From Neorhodopirellula lusitana (GTDB taxonomy: Bacteria > Planctomycetota > Planctomycetia > Pirellulales > Pirellulaceae), in contig NZ_FXUG01000011.1 in assembly GCF_900182915.1 (NCBI RefSeq), forward strand, positions 186,001 through 250,000: a DNA stretch of 64,000 bases. The letters run 5' to 3'. Positions 8,965 through 17,353 of the stretch are shown here, one piece after another. Position 1 is the first letter of the stretch; every line of letters begins with the position of its first letter. The notes beneath the pieces are model-generated. The model worked only from the letters and a program-made list of their open reading frames with translations. It searched no databases and was not told the origin of the DNA. The translations under genes were made by a program, and so were the position numbers.

Positions 8965-10316
8965 TTTGAAGTCGTTACATTGAAGGATGTCTTTGCAAAG
9001 CCAATCAGAAGCTCACCGCCCGTTGTGCTGCCAAGCAACTTGGCCACAAAGTTCTCTTTCGTCAGCCCATTGCCTTGGCCGCTAAAGATCACGACCAGAT
9101 CGCCTCCAGCCGCTGAAGTTTCTAGCATTTTGCTCCCGCGGCCGAAGTTCACCTCCTCGGATGCTCCAAAACGCAAAGAGCCAACCTCGATCGCGGTAAG
9201 TGGATCGAAACCGGGTTCTGCCAAAATCTTGACACGGATTTGGGGGGTATCCGCAGTGATGGGGTGCTCGTTCAGGATCTGAACACGTCGCGGAACGACC
9301 AACGGGATCACGATGTTCTTCGAGCTATGCCGATCGTTTCCTTTGTCATCATTTTTGGGGACGTCGATGACCGCGAAATTCATGTGAGTTGCTCGCCCAT
9401 ATTTATCTTGCCGGACCTTGGGTCGCTCAAACTTATACCAATCCTCAGACGTGCCGCTCTCGTGCTTCATCAACGTTGTATCGAACGCGAAACCCGGATC
9501 CCATTTCCAACTGATGCCGTCGGCCGACCGCAAATAGAACGCTTTGCGAGTGAACCAGTCGTTAACGACAAGGTGATACTGCACCTGGTCTTTCCAAATC
9601 ACGGGATCTTCAAAGTGATTTTGAATCTTCGGATAGACCGACTGCGGCGTGATCTCCTTGAAGTGTTCCACACCGGATACGCACGTCGAAACGACCCCAC
9701 TCTTGTTCATCATCAGAACACTGCCGTCGTCGCGAACCACATACGTCCGGTTGGACTTGTTGAAATTCTCTTGTGGAGACTCGAGGATGGTTTCGATCTT
9801 TTCCCAGGGTCCATTGAGGGTGTCCGCACGGTAGGCGAATAGCCCCATCACGCCAATGACGTAGGTGCCGTCTTTGAGGCGGTAGATTTCAGGATTGTGA
9901 CCGCGCCCGATCTCTTCGACTACGCGATAGGGGCCGAGCGGATCTTCGCTGACCGCGTGCACCACATCGGATTTCCACCAGATATGATGCCCCTTCGGTT
10001 CGTCCTCTTGCCAGCGGCAAACGAACAAATGGTTCTTGCCATCGTCGCTGACAATGATGTTCCCGCCCCAATAGGAATACTCCGCGTCCTCGATCCCGTT
10101 GTCCACATCGCGGGGAATGACGTTGGCCGCGCCCCAGACATTCGCTTCAAGTCGAGTTCCGCCTGGTACGGGCAAGAAACGGTCAATGAAAGCGCCGCCA
10201 CGAACAAGGCCCTCGGGGACCCGGTATGTCGAGTCACCGGACTGTCCGTAAAGTGTTGACGAGGCGATCGAAATCAGCCCGATTAAGAACACCAACGTCG
10301 TTTTCATATCCTGCAT
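8961..10316 (-). CDS. Five-bladed beta-propeller glycoside-hydrolase-like exported protein
   Basis: A 451-residue protein with a signal peptide (about residues 1-25) and blades rich in W/F-x-DP-type motifs, such as FEDPVIWKD and GHNPEIYRLKDGTY, as in the GH43/GH32/GH117 beta-propeller superfamily. A C-terminal beta-sandwich-like extension (about 350-451) follows. The catalytic acids cannot be assigned with certainty. The protein at 40020-41693 is a full-length paralogue with the same GGNxxxxDDGKxHLFVCRW block and a longer tail. Position among sulfatases, with a 4-bp overlap into one, supports a glycosidase role on desulfated oligosaccharide. The exact GH family is not recognised. Confidence 0.75.
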   Translation of the reverse strand: MQDMKTTLVFLIGLISIASSTLYGQSGDSTYRVPEGLVRGGAFIDRFLPVPGGTRLEANVWGAANVIPRDVDNGIEDAEYSYWGGNIIVSDDGKNHLFVCRWQEDEPKGHHIWWKSDVVHAVSEDPLGPYRVVEEIGRGHNPEIYRLKDGTYVIGVMGLFAYRADTLNGPWEKIETILESPQENFNKSNRTYVVRDDGSVLMMNKSGVVSTCVSGVEHFKEITPQSVYPKIQNHFEDPVIWKDQVQYHLVVNDWFTRKAFYLRSADGISWKWDPGFAFDTTLMKHESGTSEDWYKFERPKVRQDKYGRATHMNFAVIDVPKNDDKGNDRHSSKNIVIPLVVPRRVQILNEHPITADTPQIRVKILAEPGFDPLTAIEVGSLRFGASEEVNFGRGSKMLETSAAGGDLVVIFSGQGNGLTKENFVAKLLGSTTGGELLIGFAKTSFNVTTSK

Positions 10317-10347
10317 TCCTGGTGGGTGTGCTTGCGGGTGGCAACGT

Positions 10348-11010
10348 TCAGTTGGGAACCGTCAAGCTGAAATTGCGAATGGAAAACTCACCGGTTTGCA
10401 GTTCGATTTTGATGACTCGCTTCAGAAGGGCGATTCGATCGTGCGAGATCGCGTTGGATTTTCCATTGACGGTGCTGGTGGCTTGATTGCCGTCGAACTT
10501 GATCTCGACATGATTCCACTCCCCTTCGTTCAGTTCAGGAATCCCTTCCTCCAAGAGACTGATTGAAACCGCCTTACGAGCCCCCTCAGCCTTCGGTTCA
10601 AAAGTGTTAATCAATGCTGCTTGACCAACGTCGTTCTTGCCCTTGAGTTTCAAACGGATGTGATAAACCTTGTCAGGCTTTGCGGAGTCAACCGCGACAG
10701 TAAACGCTTTGCACTTGGAGCACTTCACGTCGAACGAAACGGTTCCGTCGGTGAAGTCGGTTGCATAGGCGACTTGCGGGCCGTGCTTCTTCATTTTGCC
10801 GTCCGGCTCGGGACCGTGTTGGGCCGATGCAACCCCATCGGTGATTTCCCAGTTGCCTTTGGGGAGCTTGCGGGGTGCGTAATCGGCGTCGGAGAAGTTA
10901 TCTTCAATGAGAACTTTCGGATCCGTTGTCGCGGACTCAGCGTGCAATGCGACTGCGAAATGACAGACTGCGATCAGGGTGATAATGAGGTAGAGAAATG
11001 CCTGTTTCAT
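10348..11010 (-). CDS. Secreted LamG/DUF1080-like beta-sandwich protein
   Basis: 220 residues with a signal peptide (about 1-25). The body has the features of the 3-keto-disaccharide hydrolase (DUF1080)/laminin-G-like jelly roll: an opening DNFSDADYAPRKLPKGNWEI strand pair, ADYAxxF-type strands, GEWNHVEIKFDGN and a closing RNFSLTVPN. It is short for a full DUF1080 enzyme domain pair, so it may be only a carbohydrate-binding module or a small hydrolase. The stop is 31 bp upstream of the beta-propeller gene on the same strand, so the two are probably co-transcribed. A double hairpin lies upstream at 11062-11106. Catalysis is not shown by the sequence. Confidence 0.65.
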   Translation of the reverse strand: MKQAFLYLIITLIAVCHFAVALHAESATTDPKVLIEDNFSDADYAPRKLPKGNWEITDGVASAQHGPEPDGKMKKHGPQVAYATDFTDGTVSFDVKCSKCKAFTVAVDSAKPDKVYHIRLKLKGKNDVGQAALINTFEPKAEGARKAVSISLLEEGIPELNEGEWNHVEIKFDGNQATSTVNGKSNAISHDRIALLKRVIKIELQTGEFSIRNFSLTVPN

Positions 11011-11061
11011 GGGGGATACATTTGTTGAGAGCGGGAGAGGTTGATGGAGACAGGTTTAGAG

Positions 11062-11106
11062 GAAGATCATTGCAGAGGCGATGATCTTCGCTTGCGTTAG
11101 CAAGCG
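11062..11106. other. Two adjacent perfect inverted repeats in an operon gap
   Basis: GAAGATCAT (11062-11070) pairs with ATGATCTTC (11081-11089), a 9-bp stem with a 10-nt loop. It is followed at once by CGCTTGC (11089-11095) and GCAAGCG (11100-11106), a 7-bp stem with a 4-nt loop. They sit between the DUF1552 gene and the DUF1080-like gene. No T-run follows on the minus strand, so an RNA processing or stability element is as likely as a terminator. Confidence 0.5.
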
Positions 11107-11209
11107 TGCGGCTTGGTTGTCGTTTCACGTATGGAAGCTACACGCCCCACCGCTCCCGAACGAAGTTTGAGAGGGGTCGAGCAGACTGCACAGCGGCCGA
11201 AGCCGAACG

Positions 11210-12499
11210 TCACGCTTCGAACAGTTCGTCGATGACTCCGGTCGAGTCGCCGAAGGACTCGGCTTGGATTCCGCTGCCACGTAACGCCGAGAGCCAGAGG
11301 TTGCAAAGCGGTGTCTTGTCTTCTTTCATCACGAGATGGCGTCCGTGTTTGAATCCAGCCCCTCCGCCAGCGACCAGAGTCGGGCAATTATTGAGACTGT
11401 GTTTGGTTCGCAGATTACTGCCGAATACCACGGTGACGTTATCAAAAAGTGACGAGCCATCGGCTTCGTTCGCGGATTTCAATTTGCCGATCAGGTGGGC
11501 GAGTAGCTTGGCATGAGCTTGGTCGCGCCGGATGGACTCGCCGGTTAGCTCTTTGCCGGCGTAGTGGCTCAAATTGTGAGCTGAGTTGTCGGCGCCGATA
11601 CTGGCGCAGAAACTGTCGGCCGGCAAGCGGTACGTAAATACTCGCGTGGCGTCGACCTGCATGGCGGCCACCATCAAATCGTAGGCGGCCTCGACCGCTG
11701 GTGCCCCTTCAAGCCCTTCGCCAGGCTCTTTAACCGAACTGGGCGGAGTCTTCTTGGGGACTTGTAACCAGCTCTCCTCTTTGGCAATCCGCTTTTCAAT
11801 ATCGCGGATGGATTCGAAGTACTCGTCAAGTTTGTCGACATCCGTCTTGGTCAAACCGTGTTTAATCGAACGAGCATCCGATAGCACGGTATCGAGCGCC
11901 GATCGCTCTTTGGAAAGCATGGCTTGACGTTGCTCGAACGGGATCGAGTCGCTCGAGAAAAGTTTGTGGTAAAGAGCCACGGGATTTTGGAGTCCCAAGA
12001 TTGGCTTTCCGCTTTGGTTCCACGAAATGGATCCGGTCCCATGACCGCCCAGGTCGTCGCCATCAAGATGCAGTGACGCGTATCGAGTTTCACTACCGAA
12101 CTGATTGGCGGCGACTTGGTCGACCGAGATCGTGTTGTGGAAACTGCGTCCGGGAATCGCAAAACGATCCGCTCCCGTCAACCAGAACGTCGACCCCGAG
12201 TGGCCGTCTCGGGAATTGGCATGCTCGAGATGCTGCAGGATACTGAAGTCCTTTTGATGAGCGGCCAGCGGCTTGAGACATTCCGGAATCGTGTAGTCGT
12301 ACCCCGTGTCTTTCGTATCGGGATACCACGATTCGGACGTCACGCCGAATCCCGTTCCCAGAAAAATCATCCGCTTGGGAGGAGCGGCGCTGACGGCAGC
12401 GGCCGATGCAAAACGCCGGAATCCCAACGACTGCAAGAACGGCAGCGCAATCACCGAGGTGCTGGATCGGAGGAAGTGTCGACGAGAGCTTGATAACAT
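11210..12499 (-). CDS. DUF1552 (HXXSHH) protein with twin-arginine signal
   Basis: A 429-residue protein that starts with a twin-arginine signal (SSRRHFLRSS followed by a hydrophobic stretch), so it is exported folded. It carries the DUF1552 hallmarks: an early GTGFG segment, an N-terminal HSGSTFWLTG motif, and HNLSHY near residue 305, matching the HXXSHH signature with Tyr in the last place. DUF1552 proteins are nearly always encoded next to planctomycete PSD-type cytochrome proteins. Here the partner gene lies immediately upstream (12585-15149), 85 bp away. Function is unknown; a partner or cofactor-bearing subunit of the cytochrome protein is the usual guess. Confidence 0.9.
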   Translation of the reverse strand: MLSSSRRHFLRSSTSVIALPFLQSLGFRRFASAAAVSAAPPKRMIFLGTGFGVTSESWYPDTKDTGYDYTIPECLKPLAAHQKDFSILQHLEHANSRDGHSGSTFWLTGADRFAIPGRSFHNTISVDQVAANQFGSETRYASLHLDGDDLGGHGTGSISWNQSGKPILGLQNPVALYHKLFSSDSIPFEQRQAMLSKERSALDTVLSDARSIKHGLTKTDVDKLDEYFESIRDIEKRIAKEESWLQVPKKTPPSSVKEPGEGLEGAPAVEAAYDLMVAAMQVDATRVFTYRLPADSFCASIGADNSAHNLSHYAGKELTGESIRRDQAHAKLLAHLIGKLKSANEADGSSLFDNVTVVFGSNLRTKHSLNNCPTLVAGGGAGFKHGRHLVMKEDKTPLCNLWLSALRGSGIQAESFGDSTGVIDELFEA

Positions 12500-12584
12500 T
12501 GTTTGCTCCTTGTTTGAGCCGACAGCATTCGCCGCAGGCTTGGTTGATGTTGACGTTTCAGGGGTGACAGCAAGCGTCCTTGCG

Positions 12585-15149
12585 TCACTTCATTTGAAAG
12601 GGTGTGGATTGGACCAAAGCATGGACGAAGGCGGCAACGGTGTTGCCGTTCTTGGCGGCCGTCGTCGTGACTTGCGTAGCAAGGTTATGGTCCGAGATGC
12701 TGAATGGTCGGCCGAGGCCGTATGCGATCAGGTTCTCTGCAAAGCCTCGCGCAAACGCATCGCGATAGTGACCATGAACATGGTCGCGGAGCTGATGGTA
12801 GGTCGCGAAGGTTTCGCCACCGGGTAGAACTCCCGAAGGGTCGATCGGAAACTGCTTCATCGCCGACTGGGTCTTTTTGCGTTTCTTCTTGGCACCGTCC
12901 ACTTCAGGTATCTTGACCTCTTCGAAATCACGCCACTGGCCGGCGGCGGAGAAGTTCTCCAACCCGTAGCCGATGGGATCAATCTTGCGGTGGCAGGAGG
13001 CACACTGTGGTTCGGCCTGGTGACGCTTTTGCAGGTCACGGATCGACAGCGCCGCGTCTTCATGTTGCAACATCGGAATGTTGGGTGGCGCCGGTGGCGG
13101 CGGATCACTCAATAGGTTTCGCAGAACCCACACACCCCGCTCGACGGGTGAAGAGCGATGGCCGTCCGCCCCCATCACGTGGACCGCGGCGGCACCGAGC
13201 AGACCGCCCCGAGGGGAATCCGGCGGCAACGAGACTCTTCTAAAATGAGACCCCACGACGCCAGGCAAGTGATAAAAGTCGCCGAGAACATCGTTGATGA
13301 TGACGAAGTCGGCTTTCAAAAGTGTATCGATTGGCAGATTGGCATCAGTGATGTGTCGGATCGTCTGATACACCTCCTGGCGTGCGCTATGACGCACCGC
13401 ATTATCAAATTCCGGATGCTCCAATGCGCTGTACTCGAACATGTCTAATCGCTTCATGTCGAGCCACTGGTGTGCAAAGCCGCTGACAAAACGATCAAAG
13501 CGACTGTCACGCAGCAGACGCTCGGTCTGAGATCGTAGGACCTCGGGGTTGGCAAGACTGCCGTCACCGGCGGCCGCCAGCAAGGTGGGATCCGGTGGCG
13601 AACTGGTTAGGAAGTTAGCAAGCCGAATCGCAAGTTCACGATCGCTGAGCTGGACGGGGCCATCATGCTCGCCCCGCGGTTCGCTTAGGTAGACAAAGCT
13701 AGGCGAGGACAAGACCAGTGCGAGGCAATCGATCATTGCCTTTCGTGAGTCGTCCCCTGAATCGCGAAGTCCTTGGTAGTGGCGTACCAAATTATCCACG
13801 TACTCAGGATTGGGATCTCGGCTGCGGAATGCCACGGTTGCAAATTTTGTGATGACCGAGCGGGCATAGTCGACATCAGATTGCCCTGCTGTCTTCGTCA
13901 CTAATCGCGGCAGATAATCCAACCTCTCTTCGAAGAACGGACCTTCGACTTCCACGTAATCCACCCATACCGCAGGCAACCGACCCACACCGTTCTTGGC
14001 CTTCCACATCATGTCAACCCGGTAAGGCCAAGGCGTCTCATAATTTCGCTGCTTGACGCTGAACGCACCTTTCACACCGGCGGGGTTCTCCAGTTGCAGC
14101 TCGATAAGCTGCGGGTTGTCAATCGTGCCCGTCACCTTGGCGAGTCCGTCTAGGCTGGTGAAGGAGTTCTTCCCGGAAGAAAAGTGCACTTGGATGTAGC
14201 GTTCAAAAGCTTCCGCATCCTCTTGATAGCTTGCCGCTTTGATCCGCACCTTGTACGTACCGCCGGGGTACCACGTGCTGATATTGATTCGCGGCATACG
14301 CTTGACAGGGCCGTTGTGCCGGCCGGGCAACAGGATCGCACCGGTTTCGCTCTCGGGACGGCTGAGGAAATACCGGTCATAGACAGCCAGAGCGTACTTG
14401 GAATCACTGAGCACCTTCCGGGCTTTCGCATCAATCGGGAACCCGAAATCAGTCGGCGGCTTGGCGTCTTGCGCCAAATAGGCTTTGGCTCGTTCAAGAT
14501 CGGCTTGTCTTTCTATCGCCTTTTCCCGATAAGCTTGAGAGATCGTCTCGCCTTCAAAGCGAACTGTTTTGGGTTCGGGCCGGGGGTTAGTGCTAAGTGT
14601 GTATTCCAACGCTTTGGTGGCGGTCTCGCGATACTGTTCGAACTGGTCGCTGGAAAAGAACAGCGACCCGCCCGCCGTGTCGAAGCCGCCGGTTTCATCG
14701 TCAGCGGGTAACGTTGACACATCGGGGCGAAATCCCAACAACCTCTCCAGAGCATTCTGGTACTCACGACGATTGAGCCGGCGCATCGTGATCTCCCCGC
14801 CACTGTCGCTAAGGATATTGCGAGCGAGGACCATTTGCTCCGCGAGATCACTCAGCAAGGCGGCCTTTTGCTCGTCAGGAATCTGCTCTTCACCCTCAGG
14901 CGGCATCTCAGCGGAGTTCAATGCCGCCAGGATGTCATCCCATTGCTCCGCCGTCGCTAGATCCGTGCTGATCTCAAACGACAACGTCTCCAAATCGAGC
15001 TTGCCTTCTTGAGTATCCGCATCATGACAGTCAAAGCAGTACTGCTTGAAGACAGCAAGATGGGACTCGGGCATTTGGGCTCGTTCTTGCGCGAGCCCAT
15101 CGCTGCACAGCCACAGGCAAAACAGTGCGTAGAATGGAACAATCTTCAT
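12585..15149 (-). CDS. Planctomycete cytochrome protein PSCyt1-PSD3-PSD5-PSD4-PSCyt3-PSD2
   Basis: An 854-residue exported protein with a signal peptide (1-20). The PSCyt1 domain has heme motif CFDCH (residues 38-42). Then come a DUF1587/PSD3-like RRLNRREYQNALERLLG block (about 122-190), an inserted beta-rich region (200-400), DUF1595/PSD5 (about 410-470), DUF1592/PSD4 (about 480-610), DUF1588/PSCyt3 with a second heme motif CASCH plus RKIDPIGYGLENF (near 700-730), and DUF1585/PSD2 at the C-terminus. This is the full DUF1592-type architecture, paired with DUF1552 downstream as usual. The two CxxCH motifs imply covalent heme and a periplasmic redox role; substrate and electron acceptor are unknown. 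Confidence 0.93.
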   Translation of the reverse strand: MKIVPFYALFCLWLCSDGLAQERAQMPESHLAVFKQYCFDCHDADTQEGKLDLETLSFEISTDLATAEQWDDILAALNSAEMPPEGEEQIPDEQKAALLSDLAEQMVLARNILSDSGGEITMRRLNRREYQNALERLLGFRPDVSTLPADDETGGFDTAGGSLFFSSDQFEQYRETATKALEYTLSTNPRPEPKTVRFEGETISQAYREKAIERQADLERAKAYLAQDAKPPTDFGFPIDAKARKVLSDSKYALAVYDRYFLSRPESETGAILLPGRHNGPVKRMPRINISTWYPGGTYKVRIKAASYQEDAEAFERYIQVHFSSGKNSFTSLDGLAKVTGTIDNPQLIELQLENPAGVKGAFSVKQRNYETPWPYRVDMMWKAKNGVGRLPAVWVDYVEVEGPFFEERLDYLPRLVTKTAGQSDVDYARSVITKFATVAFRSRDPNPEYVDNLVRHYQGLRDSGDDSRKAMIDCLALVLSSPSFVYLSEPRGEHDGPVQLSDRELAIRLANFLTSSPPDPTLLAAAGDGSLANPEVLRSQTERLLRDSRFDRFVSGFAHQWLDMKRLDMFEYSALEHPEFDNAVRHSARQEVYQTIRHITDANLPIDTLLKADFVIINDVLGDFYHLPGVVGSHFRRVSLPPDSPRGGLLGAAAVHVMGADGHRSSPVERGVWVLRNLLSDPPPPAPPNIPMLQHEDAALSIRDLQKRHQAEPQCASCHRKIDPIGYGLENFSAAGQWRDFEEVKIPEVDGAKKKRKKTQSAMKQFPIDPSGVLPGGETFATYHQLRDHVHGHYRDAFARGFAENLIAYGLGRPFSISDHNLATQVTTTAAKNGNTVAAFVHALVQSTPFQMK

Positions 15150-15284
15150 CGAGTAGCCCTTTTGATTACCAGCTTCTGATCAGCTTTCTCTACAGTTGCT
15201 TAGGGATATACCCAGTGGACCCACAAATTGGACATCAACTCGACCAACTCATGCAAATAGTCCAAACCGACGAAATCCCGCAAG

Positions 15285-15307
15285 CTTGCCGTTTTAACGG
15301 CGGCAAG
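15285..15307. other. Inverted repeat after a sulfatase gene
   Basis: CTTGCCG (15285-15291) pairs with CGGCAAG (15301-15307) around a 9-nt A/T-rich loop; an alternative inner CCGTT/AACGG pairing is also possible. It lies in the 240-bp gap downstream of the sulfatase at 15392-17236 and upstream of the cytochrome gene. No clear T-run follows, so a factor-independent terminator is only a possibility. Apart from this I see nothing coding in 15150-15391. Confidence 0.35.
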
Positions 15308-15391
15308 AGGCACTTTCTGACGGATCCATTCAGTTTGCAGTGCGCCAAGCACTCACCGTTTGCAAATCAGGAGAATGCAGTTTCTTCGCGC

Positions 15392-17236
15392 TCACTCTTG
15401 GCCGGAAGCCGCCGGTTCAATGTAGACATAGTACGCGGCAGTTTGTCTGCCACCTCGTTGCGAGAACCAAGTCTGGAGTTTCTGTTGGCCGCCAGAGAGC
15501 ATCACCTCGAAAACAATTTCATCGTCGCTAGCTGCAACCGGTCGCGATTCGTCAAAATCATCCACCGCTAACCTTGCCGTGACGATATCCAAAGCGACCC
15601 GCTCGTCCTTCACTCCATTGTGCGTTTCCGGAGCACTTGGCCACGGCGGTGCTTCGGCGCGGATGAGGAGATTGGACTCACGCGGGTAGCGACGCAGGCC
15701 AATCCGATACTTCCCCGGAACCTCCACATCGATGAACGCCCAACCTTCACCACCCAAACCAGCGCGGACACTGCGTTGACTGTAGGCAACTTCACCGCCC
15801 AGCCAATTCTGTGACGAGATCAATACCGTCTTCTGCTTTGCCGGGTTGATAACAAACGGATTGTATTCGTCGGAGCGTTCCGCGATATGATTCCACCATG
15901 TTTCATACTTACCGCGCAGCGTCGCTGCCAACTCCGGATGCTGCAACGCGAGATCCACTTTCTGGCTTGGATCGGAACTCAGGTCGAAGAGTTCCCGACC
16001 CACCAGTCGCCATGATCCCCGCATGACCGAGTAGTCTTTGTCTTTGATCAGCAGGCCGTCGCCCAGAGAATGCCCAAAACGGCCTTGGTCGTGAACCACG
16101 ACGGTGCGCTGCGGCGCTGCGTTACCGCCGAGTGTCTTGGCAAGCGAAACACCATCAAACCTTTCTGAGTCGTCAAATTGGAGATCGCACAGGTCGATGA
16201 ACGTCGGCAGCAAGTCGATGTGCGCGGTCACTCCGTTGACATCACGCCCCCCCTTCAAGCCGCCGCCGGGCCAGCGAATGAAGCAGGCCGCGCGGTGACC
16301 ACCCTCGTATCGCGATGTTTTCCGGCCTCGCATCCCAGCGTTGTATCCTGCCACTTCCCAGCCGTTTCGTGAATCCCCGTCGACTTTCGATAGCGTGACG
16401 CCGCCATTGGTCCCGTTGTCGTTGAGGAATACGACCATCGTGTCGCGGTCGAGCGAAAGCTCACTCAGCGCGGATCGCAGCTTGCCGATGTTCTCGTCGA
16501 TGCTGGCGATCATTCCGTAGAACGCAGCGCGCTGTTTGGGCTGGTCCGCATAGGGCTTCATGTAAGCTTGCGGAACATGAAGCGGGCCATGAGGTGCGTT
16601 GGTCGATAAATAGGCAAAGAACGGTCGTTCCTTATTCGCCTTGGCAAACTGAATCGTTTCATTAAACCAGACGTCCGTGCAGTACCCCTCTACCTGTTCG
16701 GGACTTCCATTGCGGAAATAGAAGTCGTCGTAGTAGTTGTTGTCCCAATAGTCCGGGGTCTCACCGACGACTCCGCCACCATGAATCAGTGACTCATCGA
16801 AACCGCGATCGTTGGGACGGAACGGATAGTTGTCACCAAGATGCCACTTACCGAAAATCGCAGTCTTGTAACCGCTGCGTTGGAACACATCTGCCATCGT
16901 CACTTCGTCGCGGCGAAGATGATGGCGACTGCCGTAGGTCAGCCAAACGCCGGTCCGCGCCGAATAACGCCCCGTCATCAAGGCGGCCCTGGTCGGCGCG
17001 CAGGTCGGGTCGACATGAAAATCAGTTAGCCGAATCGAATCACGATAGAGCTGATCCAGTTCCGGCGTTTTAAGAATCGGGTTTCCATGGCAAGACAGGT
17101 CTCCGTAGCCTTGATCGTCCGTCACAATGAGGATGACATTGGGACGACGTTCAGCCGCCACCCCGCTGGATGCGAACAGCAGCATGACAGCGATCGAGAC
17201 GAGAATTGCTTGCTTCATTGAACAGTTGCTTTTCAT
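15392..17236 (-). CDS. Secreted sulfatase with C-terminal beta-sandwich domain
   Basis: I take the ATG at 17236 (MKSNCSMKQAIL), with 17218 (MKQAILVS) as an alternative; an upstream ATG at 17323 adds a tail with no signal. The protein is about 614 residues. It has VTDDQGYGDLSCHGNP, formylglycine motif CAPTR (Cys about 79), LMTGRYSARTGVW, FGKWHLGDNYPFRP and LNDNGTNGG. After the sulfatase core (ending near residue 470) comes about 140 residues of beta-rich sequence, including VEVPGKYRIGLRRYP, seen in a well-known arylsulfatase subgroup. The extra domain probably aids substrate binding or dimer contacts. It is a stand-alone unit between the cytochrome gene and the next sulfatase. Confidence 0.9.
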   Translation of the reverse strand: MKSNCSMKQAILVSIAVMLLFASSGVAAERRPNVILIVTDDQGYGDLSCHGNPILKTPELDQLYRDSIRLTDFHVDPTCAPTRAALMTGRYSARTGVWLTYGSRHHLRRDEVTMADVFQRSGYKTAIFGKWHLGDNYPFRPNDRGFDESLIHGGGVVGETPDYWDNNYYDDFYFRNGSPEQVEGYCTDVWFNETIQFAKANKERPFFAYLSTNAPHGPLHVPQAYMKPYADQPKQRAAFYGMIASIDENIGKLRSALSELSLDRDTMVVFLNDNGTNGGVTLSKVDGDSRNGWEVAGYNAGMRGRKTSRYEGGHRAACFIRWPGGGLKGGRDVNGVTAHIDLLPTFIDLCDLQFDDSERFDGVSLAKTLGGNAAPQRTVVVHDQGRFGHSLGDGLLIKDKDYSVMRGSWRLVGRELFDLSSDPSQKVDLALQHPELAATLRGKYETWWNHIAERSDEYNPFVINPAKQKTVLISSQNWLGGEVAYSQRSVRAGLGGEGWAFIDVEVPGKYRIGLRRYPRESNLLIRAEAPPWPSAPETHNGVKDERVALDIVTARLAVDDFDESRPVAASDDEIVFEVMLSGGQQKLQTWFSQRGGRQTAAYYVYIEPAASGQE

Positions 17237-17353
17237 ATGAATCTTTATCGGTAGCCAATTGCGAAACGAATCAACTCGGAGCAAGCGGAAATGGACAGAC
17301 CCATCTCTCCAAGAAATCCGCACCCCCGCTTTGCCAAACTTTCCCGTCCTTAA

